NCBI RefSeq assembly: GCF_004349215.1
Contig: NZ_SMKU01000040.1
Location: 1 to 41,140 of the forward strand
DNA: 41,140 nt
Direction: 5' to 3'
Origin: Actinomadura rubrisoli
GTDB taxonomy: Bacteria > Actinomycetota > Actinomycetes > Streptosporangiales > Streptosporangiaceae
This document shows, in pieces, positions 7,694-15,235 of the stretch. The position numbers were made by a program, and so were the translations under genes. The notes beneath the pieces are model-generated. The model made no database searches and had not been told where the DNA came from. It saw nothing but the letters and a program-made list of their open reading frames with translations. How positions within the stretch are numbered: position 1 is the stretch's first letter; the number at the start of each line of letters is the position of its first letter.

Positions 7694-9142
7694 ATGGCAA
7701 CAGTCGCGGGCGTCGCCGTCGAACCCGGGCACTGGATCGGCGGTGAACGCGTCGGCTCCAGCCAGACGTTCACCGACGTCTCCCCGATCGACGAGCGGCC
7801 GATCGCCGAGATCGCACGGGGCGGGGCGCAGGAGGCGCAGGCGGCGGTGGACGCCGCACGCCGGGCCTTCCCCTCCTGGTCCAGGACGACCCGGGAGGAG
7901 CGCGCCCGGATCCTGCACGCGATCGCCGACGGCGTCGAGAAGCGGATCGAGGACCTGGCCCAGGTCGAGACGGCCGACAACGGCGCCCTGATCCGCTCGC
8001 ACCGGCGCGGCGTGATGCCGCGCGTGGCGCACAACTTCCGCTTCTTCGCAGACTGGCTCCTCAAGCTCGGCCACGAGGACTTCGACACGCGAGGCCACAC
8101 CAACCACGTCAGCTGGGACCCGGCGGGCGTCTGCGCCCTGATCACCCCGTGGAACGCCCCCCTCATGCTGGCCACGTGGAAGATCGCCCCGGCGCTGGCG
8201 GCCGGGAACACCGTGGTGCTCAAGCCCGCCGAGTGGACGCCGCTGACCGCGTCGCTGCTGGCCGGCATCGCCGCCGAGGCGGGCCTGCCGGACGGGGTGT
8301 TCAACGTCGTCCAGGGCTACGGGGCCGAGGTCGGCGGCCCGCTGACCGCGCACCCCGACGTGCGGCGGATCAGCTTCACCGGGTCGGTGCCGACGGCCAG
8401 GGCGATCGCCGCGGCCGCCGCCCCGCACCTCACGCCGCTGTCGCTGGAGCTGGGCGGCAAGTCGCCGCTGGTCGTCTTCGCCGACGCCGACCTGGACCTG
8501 GCCGTCGACCTGGCGGTGGAGCAGTACGACAACGCCGGGCAGGTCTGCCTGGCCGCGACCCGGCTGCTCGTCGAGTCGTCCATCGCGGACGAGTTCACCG
8601 AGCGCTTCATCGAGAAGGCGGGCCGGATCAAGCAGGGCGACCCGCGCGACGCCGCCACCGACATGGGCCCGCAGATCCACCGGCGGCACCTCGAACGGGT
8701 GGACGGCTTCGTCCAGCGGGCCAAGGACGCCGGGGCGCGCGCGCTCATCGGCGGCGGCCCCAACGACGAGCTGGGCGGCCTCTACTACCGTCCGACGCTC
8801 TTCACCGGGGCGTCCGAAGGCGCGGAGATCCTCACCGAAGAGGTGTTCGGTCCCGTCCTGACGCTCCAGACCTTCGACACCGAGGAGCAGGCCATCGCCA
8901 TGGCGAACGGCACCCGCTTCGGTCTGGCCGCGACCCTCGCCACCGGCGACCCAGAGCGCGCGCGGCGCGTCACCGAACGGCTCGTGGCCGGGACGGTCTG
9001 GGTCAACTGCTTCTTCGTCCGCGACCTCCAGGCCCCGTTCGGCGGTTCCCGGCAGTCGGGGATGGGACGCGAGGGCGGCGACTGGTCGTTCGACTTCTAC
9101 TGCGATCTCAAGAACACGGTGACGGCACCATGGGCGAAATAG
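7694..9142 (+). CDS. hpaE: 5-carboxymethyl-2-hydroxymuconate semialdehyde dehydrogenase-like (HpaE)
   Basis: This 482-residue aldehyde dehydrogenase most likely oxidises the semialdehyde made by HpaD ring cleavage, the second step of the homoprotocatechuate meta-cleavage route. Catalytic positions are present: PWNAP (Asn154), LELGGKSP (Glu252) and GQVCLAATR (Cys285). The start ATG at 7694 has GGAGG 7 bp upstream. The gene overlaps hpaD by 13 bp. The specific role rests on the operon order (E-D-G); the sequence alone shows only the superfamily. The family also includes betaine-aldehyde and 2-hydroxymuconic-semialdehyde dehydrogenases. Confidence 0.85.
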   Translation: MATVAGVAVEPGHWIGGERVGSSQTFTDVSPIDERPIAEIARGGAQEAQAAVDAARRAFPSWSRTTREERARILHAIADGVEKRIEDLAQVETADNGALIRSHRRGVMPRVAHNFRFFADWLLKLGHEDFDTRGHTNHVSWDPAGVCALITPWNAPLMLATWKIAPALAAGNTVVLKPAEWTPLTASLLAGIAAEAGLPDGVFNVVQGYGAEVGGPLTAHPDVRRISFTGSVPTARAIAAAAAPHLTPLSLELGGKSPLVVFADADLDLAVDLAVEQYDNAGQVCLAATRLLVESSIADEFTERFIEKAGRIKQGDPRDAATDMGPQIHRRHLERVDGFVQRAKDAGARALIGGGPNDELGGLYYRPTLFTGASEGAEILTEEVFGPVLTLQTFDTEEQAIAMANGTRFGLAATLATGDPERARRVTERLVAGTVWVNCFFVRDLQAPFGGSRQSGMGREGGDWSFDFYCDLKNTVTAPWAK

Positions 9143-10032
9143 TCGGCGCGGGCCTCCTCGCGCACGTTCCCACGATCGTCCTCCCCGAGGTGACGCGGCG
9201 CGAGCTGAACGGCGGCGCGGACACCACCCTCGTCCCCGGGCTGAAGCGCCTGCGCGCCGAGGTCTTCGACCGCGACGACTACGACACCGTCGTCGTCCTC
9301 GACTCCCACTGGGCCACGACGGTCGAGTTCGTCACCACGGCCCACGACCGGCGCGCCGGGCTCTACACGTCCGAGGAGCTGCCGCGCGGCATGTGCCGCA
9401 TGCCGTACGACTTCCCCGGCGACCCCGAACTGGCCCGCGCGGTCGCCGACTACGCCGACGAGCACGGGACGTACATCACCCCGATCGACGACCCGTACCT
9501 GCCGATCTACTACGCCACCGTCAACCTGTGGACGCACCTCGGCGTCCGCGACAACCCCTACCTCGGCGAGCCCGGCCGCCGCTGGATGTCGATCGGCGTG
9601 TGCCAGACCGCCGACACCGAGGACTTCCTGCGCCTCGGCCGCGCCCTGCGCGACGCCATCGCCGCGAGCGACCGGCGCGTCCTGCTGATCGCCTCCGGCG
9701 CCCTGTCGCACACGTTCTGGCCGCTGCGGGTGATCCGCGACCATGAGGCGGCCGGGCCCGAGCACATCTTCAGCCCCGAGGCGCGGGCCGCCGACGAGGA
9801 GCGCATCGGCTGGCTCCGCGACGGCGACCACGCGCGCATGCTCGACACGATGCCGGACTTCCTGCGCTACAAGCCGGAGGCCCGCTTCGGCCACTACCTC
9901 ATGATGATCGGCGCCCTGGGGGAGCGCGCCTGCACCGCCCCCGGCCGCCTCTACAGCGAGTACGAGAACTCCGTCGGAACCGGCCAGGTGCACATCTGGT
10001 TCGACCGGCCCGAGAACGGATGGACCCCCTGA
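9130..10032 (+). CDS. hpaD: 3,4-dihydroxyphenylacetate 2,3-dioxygenase, class III extradiol (HpaD)
   Basis: This 300-residue LigB-superfamily extradiol dioxygenase is predicted to open the ring of homoprotocatechuate using a non-haem iron. It follows the enterobacterial HpaD plan: LAHVP (His12), VVLDSHWATT, GLYTSEELPRGM, MPYDFPGDPEL, ASGALSHTFW and GTGQVHIWF. These match HpaD segments such as YTSNELP, ASGSLSH and GTGQVN that I remember from E. coli. It overlaps hpaE by 13 bp at its ATG and ends in TGATG with hpaG, so translation is coupled. No hydroxylase producing homoprotocatechuate (HpaBC) is in the window. Confidence 0.88.
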   Translation: MGEIVGAGLLAHVPTIVLPEVTRRELNGGADTTLVPGLKRLRAEVFDRDDYDTVVVLDSHWATTVEFVTTAHDRRAGLYTSEELPRGMCRMPYDFPGDPELARAVADYADEHGTYITPIDDPYLPIYYATVNLWTHLGVRDNPYLGEPGRRWMSIGVCQTADTEDFLRLGRALRDAIAASDRRVLLIASGALSHTFWPLRVIRDHEAAGPEHIFSPEARAADEERIGWLRDGDHARMLDTMPDFLRYKPEARFGHYLMMIGALGERACTAPGRLYSEYENSVGTGQVHIWFDRPENGWTP

Positions 10033-10877
10033 TGGCCGAATACCGACGGATCCTGCTGGACGGCGCCGCCACCCAGGTCGTCCGCGACGGCGACGACCTC
10101 GTCAGCGCGGACGGCCGCCGTGTGCGCGCGGGCGACGCCGTCCACCTGCCGCCGTGCGAGCCGTCCAAGGTGATCGCGGTGCACCTCAACCACCGCAGCC
10201 GCGTCGAGGAGTTCCAGACCGCGCTGCCGCCCGCGCCCACGTTCTTCCACAAGCCGACCTCCGCGCTGAACGCGCACGGCGGCGCGGTCGTGCGGCCCGA
10301 GCGCTGCGAGTACCTCAACTACGAAGGCGAGATCGCCATCGTCATCGGCCGGACGGCCCGCAACGTCTCGCCGAAGGAGGCGGGCGACTACATCGCGGGC
10401 TACACCGTCGCCAACGACTACGGCCTGCACGACTTCCGCGACACCGACGCGGGCTCGATGCTGCGCGTCAAGGGCTCCGACACACTCTGCCCGCTCGGCC
10501 CCGGCCTCGTCACCGGCTGGGACTTCCACGGCAAGTACCTGCGCACCTACGTCAACGGGGAGCTGGTGCAGGACGGCAGCACCGACGAGATGGAGTGGGA
10601 CATGCACTACCTCGTCGCCGACATCGCCCGCACCATCACCCTCTACCCGGGGGACGTGCTGCTGTCGGGCACCCCGGCCAACTCGCGCCCCGTCCGTCCG
10701 GGCGACGTGGTGGAGGTCGAGGCGGAAGGGCTCGGACGGCTCCGCAACCACATCGTCACCGGCCCCGTCCCGATCCGCGACGACTGCGGCGCGCAGCCGA
10801 CCGCGTCCGAGGAAGTGATCTCCACGGCGTTCGGCGGTGACTGGGAGTTCCGCGGCATCCGAGCGCCCCAAAGGTAG
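10032..10877 (+). CDS. hpaG: FAH-family decarboxylase/isomerase (HpaG-like)
   Basis: This 281-residue fumarylacetoacetate-hydrolase-fold protein is the expected decarboxylase/isomerase acting on the ring-cleavage product 5-oxopent-3-ene-1,2,5-tricarboxylate. Visible family segments are NYEGEIAIVIGRTARNV (metal-binding Glu residues), YTVANDYGLHDF, RVKGSDTLCPLGP and LLSGTPANSRPVRPGD. HpaG often has two fused FAH repeats; this is a single repeat, so isomerase or decarboxylase activity, or both, remains open. I place the start at the ATG at 10032 (TGATG overlap with hpaD); an ATG four codons upstream is also in frame. It is the last gene of the hpa operon and is followed by hairpins. Confidence 0.85.
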   Translation: MAEYRRILLDGAATQVVRDGDDLVSADGRRVRAGDAVHLPPCEPSKVIAVHLNHRSRVEEFQTALPPAPTFFHKPTSALNAHGGAVVRPERCEYLNYEGEIAIVIGRTARNVSPKEAGDYIAGYTVANDYGLHDFRDTDAGSMLRVKGSDTLCPLGPGLVTGWDFHGKYLRTYVNGELVQDGSTDEMEWDMHYLVADIARTITLYPGDVLLSGTPANSRPVRPGDVVEVEAEGLGRLRNHIVTGPVPIRDDCGAQPTASEEVISTAFGGDWEFRGIRAPQR

Positions 10878-10925
10878 TTGGTGGGGGGTCGCCCCCTCAG
10901 AATGAGAGGTAGTTGCCGGGGGGTC
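10872..10925 (+). repeat. Direct repeat of a 19-bp unit downstream of hpaG
   Basis: Two copies, AGGTAGTTGgtGGGGGGTC (10872-10890) and AGGTAGTTGccGGGGGGTC (10907-10925), differ at two bases and are spaced 35 bp apart. The first overlaps the hpaG stop codon. Each leads into a GC hairpin, so this looks like a duplicated terminator module. Confidence 0.7.
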
Positions 10926-10941
10926 TGGGGCCGCCCCCCGG
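10916..10941 (+). terminator. GC hairpin after hpaG
   Basis: CCGGGGGG and CCCCCCGG pair perfectly over 8 bp around a 10-base loop, between hpaG and the convergent LuxR gene. There is no T run. A smaller GGGGG-tcg-CCCCC hairpin lies just upstream at about 10883-10895. Confidence 0.5.
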
Positions 10942-10970
10942 CCGGCCTGGGCCTCCAGCCTCGAAGCTCT

Positions 10971-13286
10971 TCAGTGGCCGGGATTTCGTTCCGTGATCCA
11001 TGACGCGATCTGCGCTCGTGAATTGAATCCGAGTTTGACAAGGATGTTCCCGACGTGCGTATCGACGGTGCGCTTTGCGATGACGAGCTGCTCGGCGATC
11101 TTCTTGTTCGACATTCCGGCGGCCACGAGACCCGCGATCTGCAGTTCGCGCAGCGTCAGGGTCCCGTCAGCACGCTTGGGTGAACGTGCTTGGATCCTCT
11201 TTTCTTCTAGTGCGTACGCCAGGGCCTCGTCCGGTGCCAGCGCGGCTCCGCGGGAGACCGCCGAATCGAAGGCCTCGTCACCGATGTCGGCGCGGGCTTC
11301 ATGCTCGCAGCGGCTGCGGTGCGCCTGCCAGGGGCGGGAGCCGAACAGTGGCAGGCCGATGCCTTGCCACAGGTGCGTCGCGCATCCGAGCAGAACCGCG
11401 GCGCGGTCCGAATTGCTCCGGCCGGCCGCGATCCATGCCAGCAGCTCGAAGGCCATGGCGCGCCCAAGAGCGTCGTGAAAGCTCCGCTGGAGTTGAAGAC
11501 TGTCTTGCACCCGGGCGGCGGATGACGACAGGTGTCCCCTGGTCAGATCGACGAAGGCGAAGCCGTAGAGCGCATATGACCTCATCAAGAACTCGTCATG
11601 GCGTTCACACAGGGACCGGCAGAGCTCGAAATGCTCTCCGGCCTCGTCGATATGGTCGCGAAAGAGGTACGCGAGTCCTAGGCTGACGTTCAGAATCGCT
11701 CTCAGCCCGGCGGGCGCCTGGAGTTGCTCGTACAGTGCGAGAGCATTCGACATGGTCGCTGTCGCGCGCTCGGAGTCCCCGTTGAAGTGCTCTGTCAGTC
11801 CCAGCGTGTGGACGCCGTAGGCATGGGTGAGCGGCTCGTCGAGATCGTCGGCCATCGCGATGCACGCTCGTGCGGAGGCCGTCGCCGTGGCGTGATCGCC
11901 CTGCAGTCCGGCCACGTAGGCGTGCGTTCCCAGCGCCCATGCCCTCTCGGGGCCGGCTTCGGTGCCAGAGGCCAGGAGAAGGTCCAGCCAGAAGCGGCCT
12001 TCCGCGAGGTTGGACGCCACCCAGAGGAACCACGGTGACCCGGCCAAGCGCAAGCCTGCTCGTTGCTGTCCGGGCTCCTTCAGGCAGTACTCGAACGCGG
12101 CGCGGAGATTCGGCTGTTCTTGTTGGAGCCGGACGAACCACTCCTGCTGCTTCGGACCGAACCACTCCGCCGTGGCCTTGTTGATCAGGTGGAGGTACCA
12201 GCCGCAATGCCGTCGCCGTATTCCTGGGCCGTCCTCTGTTTCCGTCAGGCGTTCTTGACCGTACTCCCGAAGGGTTTCCAAGAGTCGGAATCGGAGGTGG
12301 CCGCCCGACTCCTGCCGTATCAGGATGGACTTGTCGATCAAGCCCGCGATGACGTCGAGGATCGACTCCGAGGGCAGCCTTTCGTCCACGCAGACGGCCA
12401 TCGCGCCCTGGAGATCGAAGCTGCCCACGAAGGCGGCGGAGCGCGTCCACAGCAGTTTCTCGGCCGGGCTGCAGAGCTGGAAGCTCCAGCCGATCGTCGC
12501 GCGCAGCGTCTGATGCCTCGCGGGGGTCGTCCGGCTGCCGCCCGTGAGCAGATCGAGCCGGTGATCGAGCCGGGCCGCCAGCTCGGCGACGGTCAGGACC
12601 CGGAGGCGGACCGCCGCCAGTTCGATCGCGAGCGGATTGCCTTCCAGCTGCTGGCAGATCCTCGCGACCTCGGGCAGGTTCGCGGCGGTCATGGTGAACC
12701 CTGGAACGGCGTCGGCTGCTCGTTCGCCGAACAGGGCGAGCGCCGGGTACAGGTGCTCATCGCCGGGGGCCACCGGTGCTTCGACATCCGGTACGGGCAG
12801 GGGCGGAACCTGCATCAGCCGTTCACCGGGGACGCCCAGCGCGTGTCGGCTAGTTGCCAGTATCCGGATGTGCGGGGCGTGTTGCAGCGTGCGGAAGACG
12901 ACCGACGCGGCCTCGTCGAGAAGGTGCTCGCAACTGTCGAGGACGAGCAGCATGTGGCGTCGCCGGAGATGGTCGATGAGGACGGTCAGCGGCGCTCGGC
13001 CGGACATCTCCGCAACCTCAAGTGCGTCCAGGAGGGTCTGCGCCAGGAGTTTCGGCTCGCGCAGTTCTCCCAGCTCGACGACCCTGACTCCATCTTTGAA
13101 GGTTCGCTGCACTTGGGCGGCGGCCTTGAACGCAAGTCTCGTCTTCCCGACACCACCGGCGCCGATGAGGGTGACGAGCCGGCTAGCGGCCACCAGCTCG
13201 CGAGTACGTGTTAGTTCGTCGCGGCGTCCGACGAAGCTCGTCAGTTCTGAGGGAAGAAGCGCTGCGCGTCCCGTTGAGCCCGTCAT
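10971..13286 (-). CDS. Large ATPase regulator with C-terminal LuxR helix-turn-helix
   Basis: This 771-residue transcription regulator of the AAA/NB-ARC plus LuxR type has an N-terminal P-loop ATPase (Walker A GAGGVGKTR near residues 42-50, Walker B LVLDSCEHLL near 113-122). A long helical TPR-like middle part follows, then a LuxR DNA-binding domain in the last 60 residues (LTLRELQIAGLVAAGMSNKK, then RTVDTHVGNILVKLGF). The protein is shorter than LAL/MalT regulators of about 900 residues but complete. G+C content and codon choice look slightly more relaxed than in hpa genes. It converges on hpaG and shares its strand with the GntR gene. A role in controlling the adjacent Rieske operon is possible but not shown. 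Confidence 0.88.
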   Translation of the reverse strand: MTGSTGRAALLPSELTSFVGRRDELTRTRELVAASRLVTLIGAGGVGKTRLAFKAAAQVQRTFKDGVRVVELGELREPKLLAQTLLDALEVAEMSGRAPLTVLIDHLRRRHMLLVLDSCEHLLDEAASVVFRTLQHAPHIRILATSRHALGVPGERLMQVPPLPVPDVEAPVAPGDEHLYPALALFGERAADAVPGFTMTAANLPEVARICQQLEGNPLAIELAAVRLRVLTVAELAARLDHRLDLLTGGSRTTPARHQTLRATIGWSFQLCSPAEKLLWTRSAAFVGSFDLQGAMAVCVDERLPSESILDVIAGLIDKSILIRQESGGHLRFRLLETLREYGQERLTETEDGPGIRRRHCGWYLHLINKATAEWFGPKQQEWFVRLQQEQPNLRAAFEYCLKEPGQQRAGLRLAGSPWFLWVASNLAEGRFWLDLLLASGTEAGPERAWALGTHAYVAGLQGDHATATASARACIAMADDLDEPLTHAYGVHTLGLTEHFNGDSERATATMSNALALYEQLQAPAGLRAILNVSLGLAYLFRDHIDEAGEHFELCRSLCERHDEFLMRSYALYGFAFVDLTRGHLSSSAARVQDSLQLQRSFHDALGRAMAFELLAWIAAGRSNSDRAAVLLGCATHLWQGIGLPLFGSRPWQAHRSRCEHEARADIGDEAFDSAVSRGAALAPDEALAYALEEKRIQARSPKRADGTLTLRELQIAGLVAAGMSNKKIAEQLVIAKRTVDTHVGNILVKLGFNSRAQIASWITERNPGH

Positions 13287-13515
13287 GCCGCGGCGCTCCG
13301 GACGGTCCGGTCAGTCCGGGCACGGATCACGCGGTCGGCGAGCTTTGAAGTGTCGGTACGCCGGTACGCATTTTGCGCGATACCCGCGCCGGCCACGGCC
13401 GCGCATCCTGGCCTTAGCCGAGGATCGGGAGGTGTGAGATGCACGTGCAAGAACATCAGGTCGCGACATGGGCTCCGCGGGGGCCCCGCCGGAATCGGAG
13501 CCGCGGCAGGCGGGG

Positions 13516-14175
13516 TCACGGTCGCCCCAGCAGGTTCTCCGACACGTTCTGCAGGTGGACTCTCATGGCCTGACCGGCGCCGTCGGCGTCACGATCGCGC
13601 AGCGCCCTGACGATCTCCACGTGCTCGGCGTGGTAGCGACGGCGCCGCTCCGGTGTGGAGGTACGGCTCTTGAGGGACCCCCAGACCGGCAGTGACCGGG
13701 CGGTGTTGAGGACGTCGTACATGGTGAGCAGCAGGCCGTTGTGAGCGGCCTTCGCGATGCTTCGATGCAGTTTGGCGTCCCAGGACTCGAACGACGCGAA
13801 ATCGTCACTGGCTCCGCCCGCGGCCAGGCAGTCGCCGATCCCTTCCAGGTCGGCCTGCGTCGCCATGCTGGCGGACAGGGCCGCGACCTGGGGCTCCACG
13901 AGCAGCCGGGCCTGCATGATCTCGGCGGGCGAGCTGTCCGCGGGCGCTCCGGCGATGTCGATGGCGACGTCGGTCAGGAAGGTGCCGCGGCCTACTTGCC
14001 GCTCGATGATGCCGTCGCGCTCCAGCGCGCTGAGCGCCCGGCGAATCGCGCTGCGCGGTGCGGCGAGTCGCTCGACGAGCGCGCGCTCGGTCGGCAGCTT
14101 CGCGCCCGGCCCGAAGGTTCCGTCTTGCGCACCGTCGAGCAGCAGGGCCCGCAGCGATTGTTCGACACCCATCAT
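13516..14175 (-). CDS. GntR-family regulator with FCD domain
   Basis: This 219-residue FadR-subfamily regulator has an N-terminal winged helix (residues about 8-70: AKLPTERALVERLAAPRSAI and ALERDGIIERQVGRGTFL). The C-terminal FCD domain has metal/ligand residues in WDAKLHRSIAKAAHN and the HVEIVRALRDRD helix. Such proteins bind carboxylated pathway intermediates and usually repress neighbouring catabolic operons. It is divergent from the Rieske operon with a 149-bp gap carrying five copies of ATTGGT arranged symmetrically (two before this gene, three before the operon). It is therefore probably autoregulated and controls the operon. Confidence 0.9.
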   Translation of the reverse strand: MMGVEQSLRALLLDGAQDGTFGPGAKLPTERALVERLAAPRSAIRRALSALERDGIIERQVGRGTFLTDVAIDIAGAPADSSPAEIMQARLLVEPQVAALSASMATQADLEGIGDCLAAGGASDDFASFESWDAKLHRSIAKAAHNGLLLTMYDVLNTARSLPVWGSLKSRTSTPERRRRYHAEHVEIVRALRDRDADGAGQAMRVHLQNVSENLLGRP

Positions 14176-14201
14176 GCGATCACGATACGCCGCCGGACGA
14201 T

Positions 14202-14217
14202 ACCAATCAAGACCAAT
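14202..14217 (-). promoter_or_regulatory. ATTGGT operator pair before the GntR gene
   Basis: On the minus strand ATTGGTcttgATTGGT: two hexamers 10 bp apart, 27-42 bp upstream of the GntR start codon. The same hexamer occurs three times on the other side of the gap, also reading toward its gene. Confidence 0.55.
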
Positions 14218-14246
14218 GTCGTGGCATAGGGCAGCACGTCAGAGTA

Positions 14247-14275
14247 TTGACGACAATGATCCGGGGACGTACTAT
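14247..14275 (+). promoter_or_regulatory. Promoter of the Rieske dioxygenase operon
   Basis: TTGACG (14247-14252) and TACTAT (14270-14275) are 17 bp apart, a good sigma-70-like match. Transcription would start near 14282, just upstream of the ATTGGT cluster, so a bound repressor would block elongation or open-complex exit. Confidence 0.6.
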
Positions 14276-14292
14276 CTGCCACAGCTCGCCAA

Positions 14293-14317
14293 ATTGGTAA
14301 TATTGGTTCAGATTGGT
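14293..14317 (+). promoter_or_regulatory. Triple ATTGGT operator before the Rieske operon
   Basis: ATTGGT occurs at 14293, 14302 and 14312, spaced 9 and 10 bp (about one helical turn each). The last copy ends 7 bp before the ATG at 14325 and takes the place of a ribosome binding site. Confidence 0.6.
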
Positions 14318-14324
14318 GCAATGT

Positions 14325-15206
14325 ATGAAGCTGGTGACCTTCTCGCCCGGATCCGCTTCGCCTCGCGTCGGCACGGTCGACCTCGGCATGGTGCGGGACG
14401 TCAGCGGCGTCCTGCCCGCGAACGCGGGGATGCTCGAAGTCGTCGAAGGATGGGCGGAGGCCGCCCCGCTGCTGGCGGCGGCCGGTGCCGACCTCCCCGC
14501 GTATCCGCTGGCGGACGTGCGGGTGCATGCCCCGATCCCGGAGCCCCGTCGCAATATCTTCTGCGTCGGTAAGAACTACCGCGAGCACGTCGTGGAGTTC
14601 GGCCGCAGCGGCTACGACCAGCCGGACCGCTCGGAAGCGATGCCCACGTACCCGGTGGTGTTCTCCAAGGCGACCACGTCGGTCACCGGCCCGTTCGATG
14701 ACATCGAACCGCACGCGGCCGTCAGCGCCGAACTGGACTACGAAGCCGAGCTCGCCGTGATCGTCGGACGGGGCGGGCGCGGCATCAGCCGGGAGCGCGC
14801 TTTCGAGCATGTCTGGGGCTACACGATCATCAACGACGTGACCGCGCGGGACCTGCAGCGCGCTCACAAGCAGTGGCTGATCGGGAAATCCCTCGACACG
14901 CACGCCCCGATGGGGCCCTTCGCGGTGACCGCGGACGAGATCACCGACGTCACCGCCTTGCGGGTCGAGAGCCGCGTCAACGGGGACCTGCGGCAGTCCG
15001 CCTCCGTCAAGGATCTGATCTTCGACATTCCCGAGCTGATCGCGACGCTGTCGGCCGGGATCACTCTGCTGCCGGGCGACATCATCGCCACCGGCACCCC
15101 CGCGGGCGTCGGTATCGGCTTCGCCCCTCCGCGGTTCCTGGTCAGCGGCGATGTCGTCGAGACGTCGATCACCGGCCTCGGCGCACAGCGCAACCGCATC
15201 GCATGA
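14325..15206 (+). CDS. Fumarylacetoacetate-hydrolase-family protein, first gene of Rieske operon
   Basis: This 293-residue FAH-fold protein should be a Mg2+/Mn2+-dependent hydrolase, decarboxylase or hydratase acting on a beta-keto or acylpyruvate acid made after ring opening. Family segments are present: IFCVGKNYREHV, LDYEAELAVIVGRGGRG (metal Glu residues), GYTIINDVTARDLQ, GKSLDTHAPMGP and ATGTPAGVGIGFAPP. The start ATG at 14325 has no visible Shine-Dalgarno; TTG and GTG codons at 14313-14318 are in frame but sit in the operator. It is not closely similar to HpaG here, lacking the YGLHDF variant. It begins the ten-gene operon and probably acts late in the pathway. Confidence 0.85.
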   Translation: MKLVTFSPGSASPRVGTVDLGMVRDVSGVLPANAGMLEVVEGWAEAAPLLAAAGADLPAYPLADVRVHAPIPEPRRNIFCVGKNYREHVVEFGRSGYDQPDRSEAMPTYPVVFSKATTSVTGPFDDIEPHAAVSAELDYEAELAVIVGRGGRGISRERAFEHVWGYTIINDVTARDLQRAHKQWLIGKSLDTHAPMGPFAVTADEITDVTALRVESRVNGDLRQSASVKDLIFDIPELIATLSAGITLLPGDIIATGTPAGVGIGFAPPRFLVSGDVVETSITGLGAQRNRIA

Positions 15207-15235
15207 CGGATCGCATGACAGGAGGACCCGGTTAC

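Noticed and set aside
8149..9129. Long Arg/Pro/Gly-rich plus-strand extension in front of hpaD
   Set aside because: It is the hpaE gene read in another frame; the ATG at 9130 matches the HpaD N terminus (AHVP near residue 12).
13283..13519. Small minus-strand frame between the LuxR and GntR genes
   Set aside because: 78 residues with Pro/Ala/Arg-rich, domain-free translation and no clear ribosome site; treated as intergenic DNA.
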